Shown here one piece after another: positions 18,701 to 27,400 of a stretch of DNA of 56,667 nucleotides (position 1 is the first letter of the stretch; each line of letters begins with the position of its first letter). Position numbers and translations under genes: made by a program. The notes beneath the pieces were generated by a model. It worked only from the letters and a program-made list of their open reading frames with translations, was not told the origin of the DNA and did no database searches. Source of the stretch: Methanomassiliicoccales archaeon UBA147 (GTDB taxonomy: Archaea > Thermoplasmatota > Thermoplasmata > SG8-5). The stretch is taken from contig DAJR01000048.1 in the NCBI GenBank assembly GCA_002496385.1, positions 1-56,667 of the forward strand, in the 5' to 3' direction.

Positions 18701-19303
18701 TGGAACTCGGGCAATATCTGGGACAGGAACACACTCAACGACCCCTGGACCTGGGACTGCAAGGCCCTTCTCTATGATACAGTAATCCCGGCAGCATATA
18801 ACGCCACATACAACGAATTCGGGGTCGAGCGGTTCGGCGCGCTGAGCGTATCGGGGAATCCGGCAGGCAGCATCCCGCCCGGTGCACAGGCCGAGCTGAC
18901 AACGCCAAGCTCGATAACATATTCGGCCAACAGCATATACAAACTGAATGTTTCAATACCCAACCTTCTGAAGATCGGGAATCCTGCATTAAACATACCC
19001 GCAACCTATGTTGACGTCCGGAACATCCATTCGACGGTCGATTTCACCTATTCGGACATCTGGGATTGGACTGCCTTCCTCGGCTCAGGCGACCAGTTGT
19101 GCATCTGGGGGCAGGAGTTCGGCACATCCGTAGCGCCTGCGGGGAATGGTACGGTTTCGGCAGGGCCATGGTACACGAATTACACAGCCGCGGACCTCGG
19201 CCAAGCTTTCGAGGTCACCCAGGTCAGTTGGCGGGTGGAAGTGCCTCCCGGGACAGAGGAAGGCGTGTACAGGGCTACCATCACGATAACGCTATGGAGC
19301 TGA
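15716..19303 (+). CDS. Secreted split-propeller protein 2 with GATase-like and DNRLRE inserts
   Basis: About 1195 residues, starting at TTG 15716 because GGGAGGG lies 6 bases upstream; the GTG at 15665 is in frame but falls near the expected transcript start. The signal peptide ends at AQA-AF. Blade 1 (FTPRDTAWNEAGTMAVVAG) is followed by a Rossmann-like domain (~115-355, from SVLLVDADAYD, with NTYDVVIW and GGGTFMMSN) resembling secreted class I glutamine amidotransferase folds. A DNRLRE/CBM96-like beta domain (~358-560, from NPGKDNTIYEDY) comes next, then a glycine-rich linker. Blades 2-7 (ending PPSSPKWLLIP) and the two shared beta-sandwich-like domains complete it. No catalytic Cys-His-Glu triad is evident in the first insert, so a structural or binding role is likelier. 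First gene of the long operon; the next starts 4 bases after its stop. Confidence 0.85.
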   Translation: MIIKKLSVSLIVLALVSVSFGMLASDSAQAAFIQPLNSIGLPSSFTPRDTAWNEAGTMAVVAGSDSSNGPSVYFYWLSNNTYVPAPNCVPGQSMYGVDFYAEMASTGGNTSEPSVPPSVLLVDADAYDVIWPFYWNALMPTGANVYRWDVYDASGYFAQGKPNATYMNTYDVVIWICSYNMWSQYGAGDPFDMMDEWEVEAYLSGGGTFMMSNIHVSEYLEWNGGSQGYYAPGVFAYDCLGIDSVYNTWLGYEDWVEAIGSDPIYGGMGNSTLYWDQGNWGGIQPSSCDAVVNTATSHHCFRNWDNTYMFEYSALRNEVANFKTLFLGFPFEVLDSMYAQELMARTIDWFSPATESETPSSLSLNPGKDNTIYEDYPYNSNGAGEYIMAGMTNSRRRALMEFDIAGMIPSQSTITSVGLSLFCGASFDNNPRNIYLHPITQEWGEAGSDAPYPESNGTAAFIGDATWYYASYDNITFSMTGGNYSGWSANTEVSWANMWYTWGSSQMVNDVQNWLDNPSQNHGWILLGDETMGNTMKWFRSRNNVNSTTWPRLTVGYATSGGGGGGSGGSNYTETFWVCGDNAGAGMPCVYKIEPKTSLSLQNMGLTLAHPLQSISCDDSGNPMAVGESLSAQYYYDREAENWLTVGGVNLNYCYFSGVDFNPNDGRFYIAGYDGNLARPVVYYTDPVPLTLNSSCHHYQSPDLTSDCSLRAIAWNPYYNYGLAVGDEGLFLKIWSYNYSINGTMRYKKVDSSPMNNFWDISWDTDGWNEAAIVGTYSTSKMYWRYFNSNPQIIEGYNGMAGFYYTCAFKPPSSPKWLLIPYGGSGGIRVNTEEKDESHTITVTTEFPHIFNMDMWKQSDAAMVSTFNTQVPADSTYTFFIEGNYTREGSDYWDVSMNIYLQLWYDAGFIGFNSDPADMTWWSKTLRTRQVNISYTPSLGITLLNYPDPGLGVHEFEIHSLWEDPNTYGPDSSHHRLYINVTFGEQTYMAPGDGAWNSGNIWDRNTLNDPWTWDCKALLYDTVIPAAYNATYNEFGVERFGALSVSGNPAGSIPPGAQAELTTPSSITYSANSIYKLNVSIPNLLKIGNPALNIPATYVDVRNIHSTVDFTYSDIWDWTAFLGSGDQLCIWGQEFGTSVAPAGNGTVSAGPWYTNYTAADLGQAFEVTQVSWRVEVPPGTEEGVYRATITITLWS

Positions 19304-19307
19304 GAAA

Positions 19308-22300
19308 ATGAACAACGAAAGCGCAAGGAAGGCATTGTGCGTGTTCCTGGCCATGATTATGGTCGGAACGACATTCGCGGTATTCGTCTCCACGGAGGCC
19401 GAAGCCCTGGAGTTCGTGGACAGCACCACAATAACCCCGCCATGGACCACCAGTTTCACGCCCCTCGACTCTGCATGGGACTCCACAGGCACACAGTGTG
19501 TAGTTGTCGGCAACGAGACCAACGGCAAGGACCCCAGCGCCTGGCTGTACAACGAGCCGTCCAACAAGTGGCATCCGATACTGGAGGGCTCGGACCCGTC
19601 GGTCGCGCCGGTCAATCTTGTAATGAACGAGCACAAGAGCTTAACTTATTTCACCATCCAGGAAGCGATAGACGAAGCCGACCCCGGTAACGAGATACAC
19701 ATCCAGCCCGGAACATACAACGAGAACGTCGTGATAGACATTCCCAACCTCCAGGTCCGCGGCGACGGGGCTGCAAACACCGTCATCAACGGCGGCAACA
19801 TCGGCACAACTCTGCTCATACTCGCGGACGGCGTCACTGTCACCGGCATCAAGGCCACCGGCGGCTCTGTTCACACTGGCATCATGCTCTACGAGGCAGA
19901 CAACTGCCGGATAGAGAACTGCACTGTCGAGGGCAACGGGGACGGAATAGTGTTGTCGGGCTCATCGAACAACATCATCAAGAACAACGATATCCGGAAC
20001 AACGCCGGCGTGGGCGTGAAGACCGAGAGCAGCCCGGTGACGAAGGAGCTCGTCGCCTCCACATACCGGGGCGGGATCAACGACTGCGGTGCCCTGTTCA
20101 CGATGGACATTTCCGGTTCCAATTATACGAAGACAAGGGACTTCACGGTTGGGTATGCGGACGGGTTAAATCCATATTACACTCGTTTCATACAAGACAC
20201 GGTTGACCCGAACATCCTTTACGGCACTACACAAGCCGGCGGCCAATACGGGCGCGGGACAGTGTTCAAAATGAACAAGGACGGGTCTGGCCACACCATC
20301 CTGCACTCCTTCCTGGGCATGCCCAGCGACGGAAGGTCGCCTTATGGCGGGGTGACACAATCCGGTTCAGTTCTGTACGGCATGACATATCTTGGAGGCT
20401 CGGCTGACTACGGGTGCGTCTACCGCATGAACACGGACGGCTCCGGGTACAGTGTGATTCACAATTTTATATGGTCCACGACCGACGGGCGCAGTCCTTA
20501 TGGTAATTTGCTCGTGGACGGAACTGGCACAGTTCTATACGGAATGACCAGTGCCGGAGGTCTGTACAGTGTCGGGACCATATTCAGCATGAACACGGAC
20601 GGGACCGGATTCAGTTTACTGAGAAGCTTCCAAGGAGGCGCAACGGACGGCTCCGCTCCACGCGGGGGTTTAATATCTGACGGCGCGGCTCTCTACGGGA
20701 TGACATACGGAGGCGGCTCAGCCAGCAGCTACGGTACAGTATTCCGGATCAACCCTGACGGCTCCGGGTTCAACATCATACTGTCGATGAACAGCACATG
20801 GACCGGCCGTTACCCTTATGGAGACCTGTACAGGGAAGGTTCCACACTTTACGGATTGACGTATGGCGGAGGCCTGAACAGCTACGGTGTGCTGTTCCGC
20901 GTCAACACTGACAGCTCGGGCTTCCAGCGCCTTCACAGCTTTGCCTCGGCCACAGGGCGGTACCCATACGGTTCACTTGTGGGAGACGCGACATACCTCT
21001 ACGGCATGACCTATTCCGGGGGAACGAATACTTACGGCACGGTTTTCTCCTACAACAAGATGACCTCGACCCACACGGTCATAAAGCATCTGGCCTTGGC
21101 CGATGGCATATATCCTTACGGGAGCCTTCTGTATGACGGCGCGCTCTACGGCATGACGAACAGCGGCGGCTCATTCTCCAGAGGAACCGCATTCTGGATG
21201 ACAACGGACGGTTCGAGCTTCGCTGTGAGGCACCATTTCAACCAAGTAAGGAATGATTGTACTTATCCGATGGGCAGTCTCGCGCAGGACGGCAACACGA
21301 TATACGGGGCATCCAATTCGGGAGGCACAGGCAACCTTGGCGCCGTGTACAAGATCAACAAGGACGGAACCGGTTTCACGATGTACAGCATGACAGGTTC
21401 GCCCAATGGCGCATATCCGTCGAGTGGCGTTACAATCTCGGGCGGCACGATTTACGGCGTCACCGATAACGGGGGCAATGTGGACGATGGATGCCTTTAC
21501 AGTATGAACACCGACGGGACAGGTTTCACGGTTTTGCACACCTTCGATTATGACGCAGACGGCGCCTACCCGAGGTCCAGGCCGATCCTCGACCCGTCAG
21601 GTACTGTGTTATACGGCATGGCGAACAACGGCGGAGCAACCGGTTGCGGCACGATATATCGGATAAACACCGACGGCACCGGCTTCACCCTTCTCCATGA
21701 ATTCTATTATAGCTCCACCGACGGCGCCTACCCCAACGGCGAGCTGCTGCTCGTCGGTTCGACCCTCTATGGGATAACCAATGAGGCAGGCCTGTATGAC
21801 TATGGGACCGTCTTCAAGGTCAACACGGATGGCAGCGGCTTCCAGCTGCTGCACAGCTTCGATTACGAAAACGACGGCGGCTACCTGCAAGGCGGCCTTG
21901 TGATATCCGGGAACGTCCTGTACGGAATGGCCAACGAGGGCGGCACCTATGGCTACGGAACATTATACAGAATCAACACCGACGGCACAGGCTTCACCGT
22001 GATGAGGAACTTCGCTTATGAAGATGGACGTTGGGGCGCAGGCAGCCTGACTCTGGACGGCGACTATCTTTACGGGATGCTGTACTCGGGCGGGGCATAC
22101 AACTACGGAACGGTATTCAGGATGCAGAAGAACACGATGGCCTTCATGGTACTTTACAATTTCCAGGGCTTCCCCGATGCAGCATACCCAAACGGGAACA
22201 ACCTACTTCTGTTCGTAAACCCTTCTCTGGCTTCAGGCAACAACCTCATCTACCACAACAATTTCATCGGCAACACTGTCCAAGCTCAGGATGACACCAC

Positions 22301-24422
22301 CCTCCCGGACATGAACATGTGGAGCGATGTGTACCCGACAGGTGGCAATTATTGGGGCGAATACACAGGCGCCGACGCGAATTCGGACGGCATCATTGAC
22401 GCTCCGCGAACGATTCCCGGGGCTGCGGGTGCCATGGACAGCTATCCGTTCCTCAGGCAGGACGGCTGGGCCCTTCCCTATACGACGTTCAGGAACGTGG
22501 CATGGGATGAAGAGAACGGCCGATTCTGGATATGCGGGGACTACAACGGAAACTCGCAGAGCACATTCTACTTCCTCCCGAGGACAAGCCCGACAACGAT
22601 GGTGCCGATAATGGCGCCTCCCGTCACCTTCACAGCCCTGGCATCGGACCATCTCGGCAATGTGCTCATTGCGGGCATGTCCAAAAGCGACGGCCTGGAA
22701 TACGTATACTACTTCGTCCCATCTGCCAACAACGGATACTCTGTATACGAATCCGGGACCGGCTCGATGTACGGCTGGAATATCACATCGATAACGTACA
22801 ATTCGAACGACATGAGGTTCTACATGGTGGGGAACATGAAGAATCAGGACCGCGGCGTGGCGTTCTTCACGGACACCGTGCCACTCGACTCCAGCCCATC
22901 ATATTGCTACATCGACAACTCCCCTCTCATGAACTCCCCCGGCATTGGCGGTCTGAAATCTATCGAGTGGAACCCGGACAGGAATTATGCCCTGGCGGTC
23001 GGGGACGGGGTATACAGGCTCGGTCAATGGGACGGGTTGCCTGGCAACAAGCTCTCCTGGTCGACTGTGGCGGCCCCGAGCGCGGGAACGTCATATAACG
23101 ACATATCCTGGGACCTGGTTGGGGGCATCGAGGCCGGGATAGTGGGCGAGGGCGGCCTGGCAGGAAAGTACTGGCGTTACTACCATACGAATCCCTCTCT
23201 GCTGGACGGATATACCAGCGAGCTGACAGGGACCAGATACACGACCTGCGCCATGAAGCCGCCGTCAAGCCCGAAGTGGCTCATCATCCCATCAAGTTCG
23301 GAGATACCGCGCATCAACCTGGAGGAGAAGGACGAGGGCGGCACAATCTTATTCGAGTCAGACCTTCCCAACCTGTTCACGGTGAGCGTCTGGAAGCAGA
23401 GCGACGTGACTAGGCCGGACCTGCTTGAAATGCAGGTGGACGCCGGCGGGACCTACACATTCTTCGTCGAGGCGAATTACACGGTCGGGGGAGTGGATAT
23501 GTGGTGGGACATCGACTTCACGATATCCGCATGGTACGACAACGGTGCAGTCGGCACCCTTTCCAACCCCGGGGACCCGGCATGGATGAACAACAACTAC
23601 AGGACGAGGCAGTTCAACATCACCTATTCGGCCGCGACGGCCATCCCAACCCTGACCTACCCCGCGATGGTGCCCGGTATTGAGGAGTTCGATTTGCACA
23701 GTTACTGGACCGACCCCATGCTCTACGGTGCCGACGGGACAGTGCGCCGAATATACATCAACGTGACCTTCGGCCCGCAGACCAGGGCCGCAGACGGCGG
23801 CGGCTTCGCGAACCCGAACGGGGGAGCCTGGAACAAGAACTCGGCCCTGAACGACCCTGGCAGCTGGGACCTCCAGGTCCACATGTACAACGTGTTCAAC
23901 GAGGCGATATTCAATACATCCTACTATGAATTTGGCATAAAGGAATACGGCGCGGTGAGCAGTGTCGGCAGCCCGACCGGGAGCGCTCCGCCCGGGACAA
24001 TCGACCACCCGCTCGGCCCGGACTGCACCGTCTACTTCTCGGCCAACACGCCGCATTTCCTGACATTGTCCATCCCGGACCTTCACATGAACGGCGACGC
24101 GCTGGACCCGAGGCTCATCCCCGCCACAAATGTGAAGCTGCAGAACACCCACTCTCTGGCCATGGCCACAAATTCGGACATGCATCTTGCCACGCCCATT
24201 CCGGGGTCCGGAGTCCCGCTGTACATATGGGGCCAAGCAGGCACACCTCTGCCCGCCCCAGTGCACGGAACCGAGTCGGCCGGACCTCTCTACTCGGACT
24301 ACTCTGCGGCTGCGATTCCGGAGCTGTTCGAGGTGACCGAGATATCGTGGTGGATAAACGTACCGGTGAGCGTGGCGCAGGGAACCTACCGGAGCACGAT
24401 AACGATAACTATAAGCGATTGA
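19308..24422 (+). CDS. Secreted split-propeller protein 3 with NosD helix and 14 Gloeo_Verruco repeats
   Basis: 1704 residues. The signal peptide ends near AEA-LEF. Blade 1 is FTPLDSAWDSTGTQCVVVGN. A NosD/CASH right-handed beta-helix begins near residue 110 (TIQEAIDEADPGNEIHI, NNIIKNNDI). At ~246-964 it is interrupted by 14 units of about 50 residues with the pattern LYGMTxxGG-xxYGTVFxxNxDGSGF. These match the Gloeo_Verruco repeat family known from bacterial and archaeal secreted proteins. The NosD C-terminal coil then resumes (NLIYHNNFIGN, GGNYWGEY). Blades 2-7 (~1060-1345) and the beta-sandwich pair follow, ending TITITISD. There is no C-terminal anchor. It starts 4 bases after gene 2. Carbohydrate binding by the NosD part is known for relatives only. 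Confidence 0.88.
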   Translation: MNNESARKALCVFLAMIMVGTTFAVFVSTEAEALEFVDSTTITPPWTTSFTPLDSAWDSTGTQCVVVGNETNGKDPSAWLYNEPSNKWHPILEGSDPSVAPVNLVMNEHKSLTYFTIQEAIDEADPGNEIHIQPGTYNENVVIDIPNLQVRGDGAANTVINGGNIGTTLLILADGVTVTGIKATGGSVHTGIMLYEADNCRIENCTVEGNGDGIVLSGSSNNIIKNNDIRNNAGVGVKTESSPVTKELVASTYRGGINDCGALFTMDISGSNYTKTRDFTVGYADGLNPYYTRFIQDTVDPNILYGTTQAGGQYGRGTVFKMNKDGSGHTILHSFLGMPSDGRSPYGGVTQSGSVLYGMTYLGGSADYGCVYRMNTDGSGYSVIHNFIWSTTDGRSPYGNLLVDGTGTVLYGMTSAGGLYSVGTIFSMNTDGTGFSLLRSFQGGATDGSAPRGGLISDGAALYGMTYGGGSASSYGTVFRINPDGSGFNIILSMNSTWTGRYPYGDLYREGSTLYGLTYGGGLNSYGVLFRVNTDSSGFQRLHSFASATGRYPYGSLVGDATYLYGMTYSGGTNTYGTVFSYNKMTSTHTVIKHLALADGIYPYGSLLYDGALYGMTNSGGSFSRGTAFWMTTDGSSFAVRHHFNQVRNDCTYPMGSLAQDGNTIYGASNSGGTGNLGAVYKINKDGTGFTMYSMTGSPNGAYPSSGVTISGGTIYGVTDNGGNVDDGCLYSMNTDGTGFTVLHTFDYDADGAYPRSRPILDPSGTVLYGMANNGGATGCGTIYRINTDGTGFTLLHEFYYSSTDGAYPNGELLLVGSTLYGITNEAGLYDYGTVFKVNTDGSGFQLLHSFDYENDGGYLQGGLVISGNVLYGMANEGGTYGYGTLYRINTDGTGFTVMRNFAYEDGRWGAGSLTLDGDYLYGMLYSGGAYNYGTVFRMQKNTMAFMVLYNFQGFPDAAYPNGNNLLLFVNPSLASGNNLIYHNNFIGNTVQAQDDTTLPDMNMWSDVYPTGGNYWGEYTGADANSDGIIDAPRTIPGAAGAMDSYPFLRQDGWALPYTTFRNVAWDEENGRFWICGDYNGNSQSTFYFLPRTSPTTMVPIMAPPVTFTALASDHLGNVLIAGMSKSDGLEYVYYFVPSANNGYSVYESGTGSMYGWNITSITYNSNDMRFYMVGNMKNQDRGVAFFTDTVPLDSSPSYCYIDNSPLMNSPGIGGLKSIEWNPDRNYALAVGDGVYRLGQWDGLPGNKLSWSTVAAPSAGTSYNDISWDLVGGIEAGIVGEGGLAGKYWRYYHTNPSLLDGYTSELTGTRYTTCAMKPPSSPKWLIIPSSSEIPRINLEEKDEGGTILFESDLPNLFTVSVWKQSDVTRPDLLEMQVDAGGTYTFFVEANYTVGGVDMWWDIDFTISAWYDNGAVGTLSNPGDPAWMNNNYRTRQFNITYSAATAIPTLTYPAMVPGIEEFDLHSYWTDPMLYGADGTVRRIYINVTFGPQTRAADGGGFANPNGGAWNKNSALNDPGSWDLQVHMYNVFNEAIFNTSYYEFGIKEYGAVSSVGSPTGSAPPGTIDHPLGPDCTVYFSANTPHFLTLSIPDLHMNGDALDPRLIPATNVKLQNTHSLAMATNSDMHLATPIPGSGVPLYIWGQAGTPLPAPVHGTESAGPLYSDYSAAAIPELFEVTEISWWINVPVSVAQGTYRSTITITISD

Positions 24423-24437
24423 CGAGGAGGCGAACAG

Positions 24438-27400
24438 ATGGAAACCGACACAGGCGGAAAAAAGGCGATTGCGATGTTCATGGCCATGCTCATGGTCGGA
24501 ATGGCGTTCGCGGCATGTGCCAGCATTAAAGCTACCGCCCTTGATTTCGTGGACACCTCCTCATTGACCGTGCCGTGGACGCAGGACTTCACCCCACTGG
24601 ACTCGGCATGGGACTCTGAAGGGAATCACTGCATCGTGGTGGGCAACGACACATCCGGCACCCAGCCGAGTGCCTGGTATTACAATGACGGCGCAAGTGC
24701 CTGGTCCCCGATACTGGAGGGCTCGGACCCCACCATACCGGCGGTCAACCTGGTCAGGAACATGGATACTGGCGTTACATACAACACTATACAGTCGGCC
24801 ATTGACGCGGCGACAGCTCTAGACACTCTGCACGTGTGGTCGGGCACCTACAACGAGAACGTGGTCATCAACAAGGAGTTGGTGTTGGAAGGCAACGGAA
24901 GCGCCAGCACGATAATCGACGGCGGCAGCTCAATCACGACTGTAACAATAACTGCCAACGGCGTCTCCTTCAGCGGCTTCACCGTCAGGAACGCCGCGGT
25001 CGGCATATGCCTGAGCAGGGCGGAGACATGCACCATTGAGTACAACACCGTGCAGGACCACGAGGTCGGCATACTCCTGGTCGGGGCCTCCAACAACATA
25101 ATCAAGAACAACATGATAAGGGACAACGAGCAGGGCATCCGTGCAGCCAGCACCCTCGCCGAGAAGAGCATAATCGGAGTCACAGAATCCGGGGGCGCGC
25201 AAAGTTATGGTGCGGTTTTCAATATGAACCAGGACGGCTCGGATTATGGAATACTCCACGACTTCGGCTATGGCTCCATAGACGGTTATTATCCTGAATG
25301 GAACAAGGACCTCGTGAGCGACGGAAGCTTTCTCTATGGAGGGGCCCAAGAAGGGGGCTATTATGACAACGGGGCATTGTTCAAGGTGAGGCCAGACGGC
25401 AGCGAATACAGCATAATACATCATTTCCGAGGCGGTGCCAACGGCGATCAGCCGAATGGAAAATTGCTCCTGCTCGGCACGGAACTCTTCGGCGTGACCC
25501 GTTATGGCGGCTTGGATTTCGGGACCTTGTACAAGATCAACACAGATGGCTCCGGCTTCACAATACTCTATTCCTTCCAAGGCGGCACCCAGGGCGCCAA
25601 TCCTTATGACGGGGTAATCGAGGTGTCCGGAGTGCTGTACGGCATGACCATGTACGGGGGCGGTGGTCTTGGCACGGCTTATCGCATCAACACCGACGGC
25701 ACAGGTTTCATGAGGATATTCAGCTTCACCGCAGCAACCGGCACATATCCGACCGGGCGCCTGGTATGGGTCCCATTGATGGGCCATCTGTGCGGCATGA
25801 CCTCGCAGGGCGGCTCAAACGGCCTGGGTACCATTTTCTATGTGACCACGTCCGGCTCTGCCGGCGCTGCGATATACCACTTTTCAGGACTTACGACCGG
25901 CCGGTATCCATGGGGCAGCCTGATACTCGACACCGGCGGCACCTATCTGTATGGCATGGCGAGCCAGGGCGGAGCTAACAACCTCGGCACGATATTCCGC
26001 ATAGACGCTGGTGGCAGCAACTTCTTATTGCTGAGGAGCCTGGCCAATGCTGATGGCACATATCCCCAAGGAAGCCTTCTCCAGGTGGGCAACCAGTTGT
26101 ATGGATTGACAAACTCCGGCGGGATGTTCGGCTATGGCACAGCCTTCACGATACGGAAGGACGGTACAGGGGGCTTCACGGTGCTCAAACATTTCGACAG
26201 CTCGGCCAACCCCCAAGATAACAGGGGCTCCTTCATCACTGACGGGTCCTGGCTATACAGCTTATCCTATGGCGGTGGCTCGCAAGGAGTAGGCACGGTC
26301 TTCCGCATGTCCTATGACGGCTCAACCCTCCAAGTGCTGCATGAATTCAGCATGGAATCGGCGAACGGGGTCTATCCCTCGGGCGGCGGCGTGATACAGG
26401 ACGGCAATCGCATCTATGGCGTCACGTATGATGGCGGCATGTGGAGCGCAGGCACAATATATCGGGCCAACATCGACGGCACCGGCTTCACCGTACTTTA
26501 CGATTTTTCCCTCTCGCCTGGCGCTGCTCGCCCCATTGCCTCCCTGCTGATGGACGGGGACTACCTGTACGGCACTACCGAGCGTGGCGGCGCACATGAT
26601 GAGGGGACCGTATTCAGGATTAACAAGGACGGCACCGATTTCCACATTATATACGAATTCACCTGGAACGACGCAACCGATGGCAGTTCTCCGACGAGCG
26701 CGTTGATACAGGATGCCAATTATCTGTACGGCATGACCCGTATAGGCGGGGCCAGCGGCATGGGCACGATATTCAGGATTGACAAGACCACGCATGCATT
26801 CCTTCAGTTGCACGCTTTCGCGGGCGGGGCTACGGGCGGCAGGTACCCCTACGGCGACCTCACGATGGTGGGCTCGCTACTCTACGGCATGACATACCAG
26901 GGAGGCACCTCCAATACCGGGGCCATATTCCGGATAGGCACCAACGGCGCCGGCTTCCAGGTGGTGTACAGCATGACCAATACCAATGGCATTTACCCCT
27001 ACGGAACCATGGCCCTTGAGGGTACCACGCTCTACGGCATCACTTCAAGGGGTGGCGCAAATGACCTTGGCACCATCTTCCTTTTCGATACCGGCTCCCT
27101 GACATTCATCAGGCTCTGGAGCATGCGCACGGTTGACGGGGGGCTGTCCCGCTCAAGCCTGATACTGGACGGCAATCAGCTTTATGGGATGGGCACCAAC
27201 GGAGGCGCATACGGCCATGGAGCGGTTTTCAGGATAGGCACGGACGGAAGCAGCATGACAGTCCTGCACGACTTCGCCGCCTTCCCGGGGGACGCCCAGG
27301 ACCCGTACATGAACGAGCTGGCACTGATACAGACACCGGCCAGCGACTCCGCGTCGAATCAGATATACCGCAACAACTTCATCGGGAACATCGTGCATGC

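Noticed and set aside
20047..22200. Possible CRISPR or DNA-level tandem repeats in genes 3-5
   Set aside because: The repetition is at protein level (about 50-residue units) with diverged DNA. There are no identical short repeats with regular spacers.
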